Positions 1 to 12,838 of a DNA stretch of 64,000 bases are shown piece after piece. The notes under the pieces were generated by a model, which saw nothing but the letters and a program-made list of their open reading frames with translations, had not been told where the DNA came from and did no database searches. How positions within the stretch are numbered: the stretch's first letter is position 1; every line of letters starts with the position of its first letter. The stretch is from Tamarix chinensis (taxonomy: Eukaryota; Streptophyta; Magnoliopsida; Caryophyllales; Tamaricaceae): the NCBI GenBank assembly GCA_030549775.1, contig CM060175.1:41543415-41607414 (forward strand), read 5' to 3'. The translations under genes were made by a program, and so were the position numbers.

Positions 1-2220
1 TAATATAATTTTTATTAAAACCAAATGCTTGGTATATGAGCTAATGAACTTGCTTGGCGTAAACTAATCAAGTGATAAAATCAAAGTAGTTTTTACTTCT
101 AAATCTCAACATACCATTTGATTAATTTGGGGAAACTAGTAAACTATTTAAGGGAACTAATGGACTCATTTGATATTAAACTAGTTGTGAGGTAACAAAC
201 AAGTTGACTTGTTTTGGATAAATCAGTTAGGTAGTGAAAATAGAGTAATGTAATGTTTTGCACTCAATAAGTTGGCTAGTTGATGCATTCTAGTTGAATC
301 ATTAACAAATTTCCTTTACTTTTAAAAGAAACTTTCAAATTTTAGATGTTTAAATATTAATTTACAAGCTTCTTTAAGCATGTTCCTAACAAGTCTTTAT
401 AGAATTCTCTTAAGAGAAATCCAACATGAACAATTCCCAATCAATTTATACACAAAAAAAAACATAAAAAAAAAAGAAGATAACCACCATAAGTTCAAAA
501 ATCTTGAGTGGCTTTATTGTTGATCTATGCACTATGCTTAATACATGACATGAATTTTGATATGGTAAAAACATCTTGGTTTTATAGAGTATGGTATACT
601 TCAATACGATAGTTAAAACATATGTATACCAAACCAAATAATTTAAACCCTAAATCAATATGTTTTCATTAAAAAAGGGGCTAAATGAATTATTATGTCA
701 TCTATTTTAGATAAATCAACATTTTTTATTGAAAACATGAATAGATAATTGCCTCTCTAAAATCATCATAAGTCATTTTCCATACTCTTAGTAAGGGTTA
801 GGAATCTCCCAATAGTCTAGCATCTAGTCATGCCACAATCGTCGAAAATATCTTATGATTGATTCTTATTAAGTGTGTGAGTGTTCCCTTCTCCTTTTAC
901 CTTACCATTTAACCTAAACAGATATATTTGAAATGAAAAATTATTATGAAGGGTTTGAACATTACCATTAATTTCTTATTTAAATAAACCTCTAAACATC
1001 TCTAACACAAAACTGGAGCATGTTTTTATACGAAAAAATAATTGAAATCAAAATTAAAATTTAAGAAAAATAGAATATAAGATTTAAAACTTAAAATTTT
1101 AAATTTAAAGTTCAAAATATAATTTTAATTTTTTAGGATTCAACTAATAATGTCTAACTATTTACTATGTCAATAAGATAAAATTAATTCTTTAATTTTT
1201 TGAAATGTTGATAATTATTTTTTATATTTTTAGTTTTAAAATATTTATATATTAATTTTATTTTTTAAATTTTAATTCTCAATCTTGATATTATGAATTT
1301 TTACTTTTTTTGATTATTTAGTATTAATATTTAAATTTTAATATTGGATGTTTAATTTAAATTTTAAATTTAAGGTTTGAGTTTGGAGTTTAATTTATAG
1401 TTTTTGAATCCAATTATTTTATTATTGTATAATGGTTTTTAAATTTTTATTATTGATTTTACTTTTTAGTTTTCATTGATATTTGATATTGTGTTATTGA
1501 TTTTTGGAATATAAATATGTGTTGAAAACAAAATTATAAATAGTATATAAACACATATAAAAAAAATGGAATAGAGAAGTAAAAATATATAAAAAATAAC
1601 AATGTAAAAGTCAATATTTACTAATATAAATAATAATAAAAGTGTGATTGAAATGTTAAATTTAAAATAATTATAATATAGAATACATAATATATAATAT
1701 TATTTTATAATTCATTAGTGTATTAGATATCAATAATACGTATAATTATAAATAAAAATATAGTACAAAACATCATATGATATGGAAAGACCTATATTTA
1801 TCAAGGACAGCTCAAACATATTATTGACTGTGAGGGGTGTGACCTACTCCAAAATTAGGTCAGACTAGATAAACCTAAACTAGAATCTAGATAATTATTA
1901 GAATTTTTTTTTTTGAAATGAGGACCAAATGCTAAATAAAAACCAAATAGGACTGACCTATCTTAGAATCATTCTAAACAAAATTGGTAAATTATGTACA
2001 TATAATGCATTTTTGGGGTAAATTATTAATGAGTTTTGAGGGTTGAAGAGAAATATTGTGTCAGTTCGGATGGGGCTAGATGGGACAAAACCCTATTATA
2101 TACTAAAATTTGTTCACTTAAGGACTAAAAATTAGACCTCGGATTGATATAATTAGTTAAATCTTAGTCCAAAATTCAAAATAACCTATCGATCCGATCC
2201 AAATTTCCAATATGAACAAA
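1..2220. other. AT-rich DNA, no gene seen
   Basis: This stretch is very AT-rich and has stops in all frames. I see no protein domain, structural RNA or clean repeat boundary. The first 300 bases carry short phrases (aaactagttg, agttgactt) resembling the degenerate tandem units at 5.93-6.60 kb, so part of it may be very old LTR sequence. That link is weak. Confidence 0.5.
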
Positions 2221-3998
2221 TGTTGCACAGAAATAATAATCAAAACATTAATAATAATAATAATAATAATATTTATATTCAAATAAATGAAATAATTTAA
2301 ACCTTAGGCTTATAAAAATAGGGAAAATGGTTGAGAGGGTCTAAGGTTCAACCTTAGGGTGGTGGGGATAGGCAGCACCGACGGTGATTCACAGCAGCGG
2401 TGGTGGCGGCTGGAAAAAGAGAAGAAAAAGGGAAAAGTTGGATGCTGGAAAAAAGATAGGGAGAATTAAGGGGGAGTAGAGGTGTTTAGAGTTTTCCAGA
2501 AGGAGAGGTACAAAATAAGGGTGGTGGCGCAGCCAAAGGTGGCGGCGCACAGTGGCGGTGGTGGTGGCCGAATGGAGGAGAAGAAGAGAAAGAGAGGAGG
2601 AGAGGGAGGAAGAGGAAAATAAGGGTAGGGGAAGGAAGAAGGTGATCTGCAGAACATTTAAGAAGGTGAAAGAAGCGACGATAGAGGCGGAAGAGGTGGT
2701 TAAAGATGGTTTGAGGGGTGGCGGAGACAGAAAAATAGGTTGATTGGGAAGGCTACTTCGCGCAGCCAGGGTGGCTCGTGCAGGAAGAATCGAGGGATAT
2801 GGGATGTTTGGATAGCTAGAGGGTGGTGTAAGGAAGATTTTTGGTAGGCAGATTAGGTGGCGGAGTTGGCCGAAGGTGGCAGGGCTGGCGTCTAAAGTGG
2901 CGGTGGCGAAAAGGGTCATTTTTCTGGGTAGGAATTAAAAGCTTGACACAGGGTTGTTATGGGGGTATTTATAGAGTGTAAATGAGAGTTTAGGGTCTGT
3001 GGATCGTTTAGAGAGTTGGTCAAGTAGGGTTAAGGTTTTCGGCGGCGTTATTTGGACGGTGGCAGCAATTTTTGAGGGAGGGGGTTGCGTAGGAAAAAAA
3101 AGAATTGCTCGAGAAGAGGGAGAAAGTAGTTAGAGTCAACATGAACGACGAAACGACGGGGAAAAGATGGGAGAAATGGCCGGTCAAATCGGGCGAGATC
3201 GCTGGCGAAAAACCAGGGCGGGCGACGGCAAGTTGCAGGTCGGTGGTGTTGAACTGGAGGAAGAAGAAAGGAGGAAGAAAGGGGGTGGACTGGGCGGCTG
3301 GGAAGAAAGAAAAAGAAAAGAAAAGAGGGGAGACCGGGCCGGACCAGGCTCTCATTAAAATGGGGGTGCAAACGCAGCATTCAAGGAAAATAACACAAAA
3401 AACGAGGCACTGGGAGAGGGCAGGAGGCACCAGCCATAGGAAAGGAAGTAGAGGCGAGGGACTGGCCGTTGGGCTGGCCCAGTTCGGGGAGGAGAAAAAG
3501 AAAAAGAAAAGAAGAAGAAAGAAAAAGAAGGAAAAGAAAGAAAAAGGAAAAAGGAAAAGAGAAAAATAATTAAGTTAGGGCCAATTAAATTAATCTGAAT
3601 ATTTAGGGTATTTAAAAATAATAATAATTGAATAAAATAATGTTTAAATCCTCTTTTTAGTTTAAATTAGGATATTTTTTAAAAGATTTTTCATAAATTT
3701 CTTTTTAATTAGCAAAACGCCCTAATTTTCTCTAATTAAATTATTTATAAAATTATTATTAGTTTGAAACTATTTTCTCCTTCTTATTTTAAATAAAATA
3801 ATTTAATTAATTAATTTTCAAAATAAAATCCTTAATTAGCTAAAATACCAAAACTTTTCTAATAAAAATTATTTATTGTCTTTTTCTTAAATAGCCCTAA
3901 TTAATTTCCTTTTATAAAAATAATTTATTTAATTAATTTTTATAATAAACCCTCATTTAAATATAGTATTTAAAATTAGAAATTTTTGGGGCATTTCA
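2221..3998 (-). mobile_element. Truncated long LTR (copy A), Ty3/gypsy type
   Basis: Read on the minus strand, this matches the first ~1.75 kb of the solo LTR at 50292-54846. Shared in the same order are an AT-rich head, a pyrimidine-rich stretch, a TATAAATACCCCC promoter motif, the phrase 'ttgaaccytagaccctc' and the start of a (TTA)n array. The edge at 3998 reads TGAAATGCCCC on the minus strand against TGACATACCCC in the other copy. Homology stops in the (TAA)n tract near 2245, so the 3' two thirds are missing. GC-rich open frames inside it follow base composition and are not genes. Long LTRs with this layout are known in Tekay/Del-type chromoviruses; that lineage is an inference. Confidence 0.75.
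2966..2973 (-). promoter_or_regulatory. LTR TATA box (copy A)
   Basis: Minus-strand TATAAATA followed by CCCCC. The same motif stands at the equivalent place in the homologous LTR at 51403-51410, so it is probably the retrotransposon's core promoter. Confidence 0.5.
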
Positions 3999-5929
3999 CA
4001 CACCACCTCAAGTGTGCATGGATCACTTTAACCTACTTCATGGCTAGCCCAAGCACTCCTAAATATGGCTCAAATATGGCTCCTAAAAATGGCTCCATAT
4101 TTCCACCCACTTCCACCCTTTTCCACCATCTCCACACACAACCACATCAGCTGTATATGCCTACTATGAACTCAAAAAATTGTGCAAAATTTGTGAGATG
4201 CTGGGAATAAAATTATGATGTGATCAAGGTCCCCTAAACCTAGCTTAATTTAAGGGACAAGTAATCAGCTTCTCGATAAAATCACTCGACATGTCAACTA
4301 ATTAGATTAGCTAGTAGTCTAACCTTATTTAGCTTAGCTTAGTTAAAGTTTGTTACTTAACTTTCCCAAAGTGTAATCTATTTATCATAACCATTTTCAT
4401 ACGGTATAATATCAATAAAATTAGTGATGGAGGTTGTGCTCCATTTTGACACACAATCAGCTAGTTGATTGGTGCATAGGAAGCTTAGCTAATCTAAGTA
4501 GCTTAAACTATGGTGGAGGGTGTACTAACTAACCTACATGGTTAGCCCTTGTAATTTTGGTCAACAGCCATCCTTTTATAAATTAAAAGGTTAGCAAGGT
4601 CTGCAATGTAGGCAAATCGTTTTTGTTGGAAAAGTCCCTTCTTGTGTTAAACATCTTCTAAGTGAAAGAAGTGTTGAGTATTATAAAATCTTGTACCATT
4701 TATGCTAAGGGTGGTAACCTTAATTTGTTGTCGCAAGTCCTCGAATTTATGATTCTCAAATTCAATTCCATTTGTCTATATTTCTCCTTATCCCCTTGAT
4801 TATTTTCAATTTTTTTGAATCCCATCCCCAACTTTAACACTAATTACTTAGCAGAATGCCATTTGTTTAGCATTATGCATCAGTAACTCTCTTTCACTAA
4901 GACCATCTTGAAGTATTATGATGGCTTTAGCATTGAGAGTAAGCTTTCTCTTTTCTATATTTGTTAGCTTATCCCTTGAATTTTCAACTTTTTCACCATT
5001 AACCTCTTTTGTAATCTAAATTGGCACTTCGATGAAAAATGTTCGCGTAACATAGTCTTGTGACTTAATGAAGAACACCATTCTATTCTTACAACAAATG
5101 AACTTATCACCATTGAAAAATGGTTTTTTAGTGAATATTCTTTCATTCAAACCATTTGAATCCCTTCTACTTGCATATCTTTTTTACCTCAATGTTTTAA
5201 TTCCTTTATGAGATGCCTAAGCTTTGATGCCAACTAAAAAACCTGACGAGGTTCATAGTTTTTAAAAATCTAAATATAATAAATAAAAAAATTTACAAAA
5301 CTTATAGTGGTAGAAGAGCAAATTATTCTCTACATTGAATACCAAAAGGCTCTTGCTATTGGATTTTAAATAAATGAGTATTTTTCTTGATGATCACTCT
5401 TCTCTAATTTCATGACCCTTAAAATATCAATGACTCTTTAAGAGATTGTTTAAAACATGAATTATTTATCTTCTCTACACTCTCAAAAATAATATTTCAA
5501 TCATGGTAGGCACACACTCACTAACCCCTTTGTTATTAATTTTGTAAGGTGGTTGTGATTACAATTTATTCTAACCAAAAATCAATATATGAAATAGTAG
5601 AACTTTAGATGAAAACTAACTTTAGATTAAATAGTATAACTCTAATCAAAAATCAACATACTTTAGATGAAATTTAATAAGAGATATTACAATTATAGAG
5701 CAATTAAAGCTAAGAGAAGCAATGAAAACTTTTCAATAACAACTTAGGATTTGAAGGTTATGAGAGTTTTAATTGAGTAGTTGAATGATTAAGAGTGAGA
5801 TGAATAATTTCATGGTAAATGTAGTTGAAAAGTTTCTATAGTAAATGTGGAAGGACGTTATTTATAAGGCTCCCCATTATTGGGTATCCATGGGCCACAA
5901 ATGGCCTAAAAAGCTCACCATTTAATGCT
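3999..5929. other. Intergenic or unassigned repeat DNA, no gene seen
   Basis: No protein homology is visible. At 4060-4105 the phrase 'atatggctc' recurs. At 4240-4560 and after 5880 there are 'agctagttgattgg'-like phrases resembling the tandem units just downstream, which suggests an old LTR into which copy A was inserted. Short open frames here lack any recognisable domain. Confidence 0.4.
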
Positions 5930-6600
5930 CACCAGCTAACCCATTAGACAAACTAGTTGATTGATTTTTCAAACCTATCAACCAAATATGTTCAAACCTA
6001 AGGCTAACAAAAATTATCATTAAAAACACTTGCTAATAAATTATTAAAACCAATTGATTGATTTTATGTTGTACATAGTTGGTTCTATGAATATATTTGA
6101 ACAGTATCATGGTTTAGTAAAAAAACCAAATCAATTAGCAAAACCTTGTACACTTTATCTCAACCTTTATATTAGGCTATCAAACCAATAGATCTATTTC
6201 CTAAAACCAATTGATTGGTTTAGTGAAACCAATCAATGTTTTTAAGTAAAGAAGAATGAGTTTCTATAAGATAAAAACTCATGGGCTGATTGGTTAAATC
6301 ATGGGACAAATTTTTTCAAATAAGTCAATTGGTTTAGTGAAACTACTTGATGTGTTCAAATAGAGATGAATGGGTTTTTGCAGTAGAAAAACCTCTAAAG
6401 TGGTTGGTTAAATTAATTGATCAATTTTCTCCCACAAACCAATTGGTTTAGCAAAATTAGTCGATGTGTTTAAATGGAGAGGAATGGGTTTCTACAAGAG
6501 CAAAACCTATGGACTGATTAATGAAACCATTTAATCAATTTAATGAAAATAGTCAATTAGTTTGTTGTACCAGGCCATCCATCAAAGTTTATACACATTT
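5930..6600 (+). repeat. Degenerate ~114-bp tandem repeat, LTR fragment L
   Basis: At least three units of about 114 bp, each built around 'ccaattggtttag' followed by 'aatgggtttctayaag'. The same unit type, with CGATCGAT in place of some AT-rich bases, occurs as a ~113-bp tandem in the solo LTR at 32205-35711 and as scattered phrases in the LTR at 29.1-31.6 kb. The block is therefore probably a remnant of that LTR family in the same orientation. Its outer edges could not be placed. Confidence 0.55.
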
Positions 6601-6993
6601 AATGACTTGGGTTTAAACAAAAATTGCTTATCAATCTTAAAACATGCTAACAGAGTTAGATTGGAACAAAACAACATGATTTAAAACACTTTGAAGGATT
6701 CAGAAATAAAAATTAACTAGACATAAAGTAAATTCAAGTCAAGTATTTAAAATATTTTTGAAAATTTGAAATTAAAATGTGAAATTTATAAATTTAAATC
6801 TTTAAAATAAAACCTAAAACCTAGAAATATAACCCTTAAACCTTAAATCTTAGTGATCTTCATATGGTGTTCTCTTATACTTTAAAACTTGATTAATCTT
6901 TTAAATTTGTACTTTGAGAAATCATTTGAGTAGTCTATATTGATCTTCTTGTTGATAATCATAGTTCATGAACACTCAAACAAACACATTAGT

Positions 6994-7748
6994 TGATGTA
7001 GGAGAATCTCACTCTTCATCTAATTGATATCAAGAGTTAGCATACTTGGAGATAGAACCAATTATTCTTAAAAACCTTAATGCTACTAATAGTTATTGAG
7101 TGATTATTGTAGATATTTTATATATTTTCAAGAAGCATAATTCACTAAAGATATATAGTGTACAATACAAGGTCAAGACAAGGGTTACAAAGTTATATAG
7201 AAGATAAGGATACGATACACAAATCTTAGTTGCATGATTATTACATGGTTAGGGTTTTGTTTATCTTTATGATTTTATGTATGCTTTATAATGTCTTGTA
7301 AGTTGTATTTGTATATGATTATGTGTATGTTATAGGGGGTTTAATCCATTAATTTAATTATTTTACTAAATAGTTACTCAAGATAGCTTAAAATTGGTTA
7401 GTTTAGTGCTTCATTAGTGAAAGATAAGCAAAGTACAGTAGTGTGTGTGTGTGTGTGATTGCCGATTTTGTGCATAAAATATGAGTCAAGTTAAATTTAA
7501 TCCTAAGAATGTTCAAATTATTCTTCTTCTTCTTCAAGTGAGTTAATCTTGAGAGTTGAGGATTTTTTAGAGAGAAAAATTTATGATATCTTCTTATAAT
7601 AAAAATGTTCTTATTTGATGATCTAATTCCAAATTTGAAGAGCATAGACACCACCATTCAAACCAACCTACCTTTAAATTCATGTTGGTAAAGTAAAGAA
7701 ATAGTGGCTTGAATTGTATGGTCGAACCCACTTTGAGCATCCACACCA
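6994..7748 (+). repeat. 5' LTR of gypsy-2
   Basis: Begins TGATGTAGGAG and ends CATCCACACCA, directly before the primer-binding site. It aligns over its whole length with 13452-14273. Its first ~110 bases keep a broken reading frame containing ELAYLEIEPIIL, matching the tail motif in other LTRs of the family. A (GT)n microsatellite lies at 7440-7459. Confidence 0.85.
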
Positions 7749-7751
7749 TTA

Positions 7752-7763
7752 TGGTATCAAAGC
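7752..7763 (+). other. Primer-binding site of gypsy-2
   Basis: TGGTATCAAAGC starts three bases after the LTR end. It differs by one base from the plant tRNA-iMet complement TGGTATCAGAGC, which primes minus-strand synthesis in many gypsy and copia elements. Confidence 0.75.
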
Positions 7764-10479
7764 TTGGTTTTAGATCACCAACCTTAGGAGAAGATCCTTC
7801 CCTCTAAGTTGAAGATAACAAACATAATTCAAATGACCATCAAATAAGGTTCTTGATCATTCTTGATGATTCTTGATTATGTTATTTAAATCTTGATAGA
7901 ATTTCTTGAAATCGTGCATGCATTATTAAGTTCAAATTTAGACGTGTGATAGGGTGAATAATTAGGTGTGATAATATTAAGATGCTCAGGGGTGATTGCA
8001 TGAAAATATTGAATAATTATAAATGGATATATGTTAGGATTTTTTAACAAACTAAGAAGGTAAACCATGTGTGTTGATCATTTGTGTTCTTTAGTTTGGT
8101 GAGACTTGTTCTAAATAATCTTACATGTGATTAAGATTAAGACTTGCATGATAATTATATACTTATGGTAACTAAATTAGGAGAGTTAAAAGCGATCATA
8201 CATACCATGATAATCAAGTGATGACCTTAATTACAAGATGAAAGACGTGTGGTGTGGTTATAGCTGGCATGCAATTTAAACCCTCTTATAGTCAATTGTG
8301 GTATTGATAAATAAAGGCATCACTCTATAGCAGACATTGAGAGAGCTTAGCTCTATTTAACTTTCTCACAAATAATGAAAATAAATTAATAAATAAAAAC
8401 TTTATATCACACATGAATAAATAATAAGAAAAACACAATAATGGAGATTTTAAAATTAGAAAATAATAAAAAGAATAAATAAAATAAATTAATGAAAATA
8501 ATAGATAACTAAAAATATAATGAACATGCCAGGAAAATCAAAATCCATCACTAGATTAGGTCAAAATATAATAATAATTTGTAAGTTATTTTTTAATCAT
8601 AAAAAGGAGACTAACTAAGTTCTAAGCCACAAGCAAGTTTATATATCTTATATTACTTCCCTAAAATAATTAATACGACCAAGTGCCAACATTCAATCCT
8701 ATTAAATACTAGTAGTATAGTAGCAACAAGCGGCTCCTATATTTAACTAGATTTAAAGCATTAAACAAAAGTTGAAAGATATTAATCTGAGTAGCCATAC
8801 AAGTACAATAGGCATGTCTAGTTATATTTCTCTCCCTTGAAGCACATGTATCTAAACGTTTCACTACTCCAATTAGAATCAAAAAACTATTAGGTGAAGT
8901 GTTATCTAACCTAGCCAAAATTTATACATATAAATTCTAACATATTTATATGGCCACATAGAAATCATATAATCCTACACACAGTTACTATAAAGAAACT
9001 AGAACAAGGCATACATCACATAAATCATACTTGACAGAATCATATATATAGACAATAACAATTAAAATAGAGTCAAAAAATCTCATAAAACAAAGAAAAA
9101 TAATATTATATCTCAAATCATAATCCGGAGTTTTAATCAATTCCCCAACAACAAATAATTAGCTAGTCATAATAATCAATTTAAGACACAAAAATATATA
9201 TTAAAGATTTATATCAAAAATAAAGAAATAAATAACTAAAATTAATTATGGATGAAATCTTTTTAATTTATTCAGATAAAAAATTGATTAATTTTATCTG
9301 ATATAAATTTTTCGGTCTCTTTTTCTCTCCCGGCTGGTGTGGCTTTTCATGCCTGTCTATCATTGCTTTTCAGCACCACTAGAACTTTGCACTTCTTTTT
9401 TTTTCTTTTTCTTTTTCTTTCTTTCTTCTCTTTTTTTTTCTCTTCTACACTTTTATGCAATAGTTCTCTCTCTCTCCTCTGTCAAGCCACCCGGTCTATT
9501 CTCTAATGGCACACCTCACATTAGACCTATCACCTGCCTATCCCTTCTCTCCTTTTCCTTTGCTCCTATGCTTGGCTCTCTATTCTTCTCCTTTCCTAAT
9601 GCTACTCTTTTACTATAGTAGACTATTGCAACCTTTTATTGAAAAAAAATTCTTGCCACCTCTACTAGGCCCACGTCAACTCCCTCTTATTTTTTATTTT
9701 TAGTCTTTGGTCCAAAAGACCCAAAATCTTTTATTTTCTTTTCTTTTACCTACAAAATAACATTAGAAAAAATAATAAATAATTCTATACTTTAAATTAA
9801 TTCATTTTATATCATTTTAACTCAAACAATAAAATTTATATGATTATTATCACTTAAGCGTAAAATTATAATTATTCTTATATATGAATCAAATAAAAGA
9901 CAAAAAACTAAGATGAAAGGGGTATAAAGTATGTCAAAATACGAACTCATCAACATGTGGTGTTTTCATGCCTAAACTTGTTGTGCCTTAAACCGTGTGT
10001 AGTTCTAACATTAGACATATCATTTTTGGAGTTTCATTTGTAAATTACATGCATTTTATTGGGACAATCTTAATTTTGACAAAATAGGCAATAAGAGTTA
10101 ATTCACGTATGAATACCTCAATCTAACCAAGTACTTGGGGTTTTTTATTTTTTTATTTTTTTTTTGAATTCTATATCATTAACTTAACAAGAAACATGTT
10201 GAATGTGAAAATAATTGTTTGTGTATGATATATTTGATTGTTGGAAATATTGTTAATACACTTGAGTTGAAAAATTCTACAAGAACCAACCAAAGGCTAA
10301 GAGCTAATCCATCTTTGATTCAGTTTTCTAACCAAAACCATGGAAGTACTAATCTTTTGTTGAAGTGTGTGCTTGTAATTCAATACCAATAGAGGAGGAG
10401 TAGAATTTTCAAGCTATTTTTGAATAACACCGAAATATCTCAACCAATATAAAGGCAACAAATTCTAAACTAACACAAC
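7764..10479. other. Leader of gypsy-2, probably enlarged by an unrecognised insertion
   Basis: About 2.7 kb separates the primer-binding site from the first recognisable gag sequence, against 0.69 kb in the intact CRM-type element at 17.4 kb. A pyrimidine-rich block (9310-9700) with 'gatataaat' just upstream, flanked by AT-rich DNA, looks like the middle of another LTR. I could not find its ends or a target duplication. The open frames in the pyrimidine-rich block are composition artefacts. Confidence 0.45.
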
Positions 10480-11310
10480 ATCTTGCAATTTAAAATCAAT
10501 TTCAAAGGATAGAGAAAAAAGGGAGTTCCATAAAGACTGCATGGGAAGTGGAGAAAGGAAAACCACTCTAGTAAGGGTAAGATATCTAAACTCAAATGTA
10601 TAAAGAATAGTCATAAGGAAGTGGGAGAAATCAAGCAAGTATTGGGATAAGCTTAAGAAACACTTGAGAAAGAAATTTATACCTAATGAGTATGAGCAAG
10701 GCAACTGTATTAAATTAACTAATCTTAGGCAAGGAATTATAAGTGTTGAATAATATGTGAGGAAGTTTGAGATATTAACACTCAAAAGTGATATTCAGCA
10801 AAGAAAAGAAAAAAGGAGCAAATATGTGCTAGATATTTAGGTGGCCTTAATATGATGTTTCAAGATAAAGTTGAAACTTGTTTGTATGGATATCTTGATG
10901 ATATGATTAATCTATTTTTGAGAATTGAAAACTAACTCAATTCCACTAAGGCTCATACCAACATAAGTACTACTTCTACAAAGTACTACTTGAATGCACA
11001 AGCTACAAAATATAGGTCGGGTACCTCAAGTGCTGCATATATTGATAAGAAGCAAGGTCCTATCCAAGAGGAGAAATAAAAACATAAGGTCAATGTTTTA
11101 TCTACAATGAAAGTATTTAATTGCCAAGGATATGCACCCTTTTCTAGAGAATGTCCCAACCAAAGAGTTTTGTCCATAAAAGAGATTGAAATTAGGGAGA
11201 CTTTTATTGAAGACCCTAAGTTCAACCCAAGTGAAGTAATTTCAATTAAATATGAAGACAAGGGAAATTCTTGTTATGTTCTACAAAGAGTTATTCAAAT
11301 TTGAGCTAAT
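10480..11310 (+). pseudogene. gag remnant of gypsy-2
   Basis: Gag packages the retrotransposon RNA. The conceptual translation shifts frame several times but keeps typical gypsy gag phrases: a stretch ending LRKKFIPNEYEQ near 10.64-10.69 kb, then NLRQGIISVE and a 'RYLGGLN'-like phrase near 10.83 kb. A zinc knuckle follows at 11119-11160: the sequence CQGYAPFSREC keeps its last two-thirds, but the first cysteine pair is damaged (FNC instead of CxxC). The order matches the intact gag at 18954-20213. Stops and frameshifts exclude a functional product. Confidence 0.7.
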
Positions 11311-11339
11311 GAGCAACCCAACCAATGAGAGAAGATATT

Positions 11340-12256
11340 CAAGACCAAAGTAAGAGTGGGAGACACAGTTTGTCAATTTATAATTGATAATGGATCATGC
11401 ACAAATGTGGCTGGTGAGAGGATGGTGATGGATCTTGGATTATAGAAACACGAAATCCAAAGACTTATTCTATTTAATGGCTCAATAAATACAAATTATT
11501 TAAGGTAACCAAACAAACCCTAATCTCATTCTGAATTGGTAATTATCGTGATGATGTGCTATGTGATATTTTACCATTGGATGTATGTAGAGTCTTGTTA
11601 AGTAGACCATGGAAATATGATAGATGTGTTATTCATAATTGTATCACAACTGAGTATCTCATTGAGAAAGATAAGAAAAGGCACAAACTTAAACCTTCTA
11701 AGTGCGATGATGTTAGCATAAACAAAAATAAAAAAGAGTTTTTTTTTGCATGAAAATGTTATGATAGAATGCATTAAAGAATAAAGTAGTTTTTATACTT
11801 TGATTATCAAAGAATCCCTATAAGAGGAGGAAAATGATAGTAATCTTCGAATAAATGAGTTTATTGATGAGTAAACTAATGTATTTCCTGATGACTTACC
11901 ACTTGGATTACCACTTAAAAGAGGAATAGAACATATTATAGACTTAATGCTTACTGTGTATTTACATGATTAACCTACATATACATGTAATATGGAAGAA
12001 TCTAAGAAATTATAGAAACAAATACAAGAGCTCATAGAAAAAGGATATGTGATTTAGAGATCATTAGCCCATGTTGTGTACCTATATTACTTAATCTTAA
12101 AAAGATGGTATGTGGTGAATGTGTATTGACTCTAGAGTTGTAAAAAATATAAATATAAAATATCAATTTCCTATACCTATATTACATGGCATGTTGGATG
12201 AATTATGTAGAGCATAGGTATTCTCTAAAATTGATCTCAGTAGTGGATATCACTAG
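11340..12256 (+). pseudogene. Protease and N-terminal RT remnant of gypsy-2
   Basis: The protease part has IIDNGSCTNVA near 11.38-11.41 kb, where the active-site DSG or DTG has become DNG. Further on are LLSRPWKYDR (11.59-11.62 kb), the equivalent of the LLLGRPW segment, and the linker phrase LPLGLPLKRGIEH (11.90-11.93 kb). The RT part ends at FSKIDLSSGYH (12.22-12.25 kb), just short of the catalytic YxDD block. There the sequence passes abruptly into the LTR at 12257. The rest of RT and all of RNase H are absent. Confidence 0.75.
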
Positions 12257-12838
12257 TGATGTAGGAGAAAACACTCAAAAATTTTCTTTCATAATTATGG
12301 AACCAATTATTCTTTATTCAGAAAGTGAATCCTGCAAATTTGAAGACCAACAGAGGGTTACATTGTTAGAAATGTAACAAACAAAAAATTAAGTATCTAC
12401 GTGCATGTGCATGGCATGCAAAGAATGATGACCATGTGCATGGGGGAGCTTCTTTACAGACTTGTTAATAATTATTAAGTAATTTATCTAATTTATTAAT
12501 TAATTAGTAAAGTTGGATAATAAAGTTAGCATAAAGTAGCATAAAAGTAGCATAATATCTTTTAGCTTGGAATCTTTTGAATTATGCTTTTAGCTAGTAA
12601 TAGAAAGGTTAAAAGATGTTATGAGTGTCGAGCATGACAATTGAGAATTGAATTGAATTGAATTTGAAGATCAACATTGAATTTGAATACAAGTGAATTC
12701 TTTGTGAGTTCAAACTCAAGTAAATCGAATTTGTGTGAATGGTTTAGCTTGAAAGTTTTAATATCTTTGTCTATGTAAAATTTTTGAGCTACATTTTGAA
12801 GAGAATTTGGCATATGTTAGGAAATAATTTGTTCTTTA
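12257..12838 (+). mobile_element. LTR copy C embedded in gypsy-2
   Basis: It starts TGATGTAGGAGAAAACACTC immediately after RT sequence. It is homologous, in inverted orientation, to the LTR pieces at 24323-24873 and 17371-17436: shared are the head, the phrase 'cgtgcatgtgcatggcatgc' and 'ttaat.tctt.gtct.tgt.aa' near the end. The first 60 bases still read EPIIL, part of the family's tail motif. Pol does not resume at the same codon afterwards but in integrase, so the right side of this LTR and part of pol were lost in a deletion. The right edge is approximate (± 30 bp). Confidence 0.65.

Noticed and set aside
2389..3569. Long overlapping open frames on both strands
   Set aside because: The frames are Pro/Ser/Leu-rich on one strand and Lys/Glu/Arg-rich on the other, produced by a strongly purine/pyrimidine-skewed LTR block. 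They are not conserved as frames in copy B.
9337..9703. Signal-peptide-like Phe/Leu-rich frames
   Set aside because: They arise from a TTTCTTT-rich tract; there is no homology, and the frames overlap in different phases.
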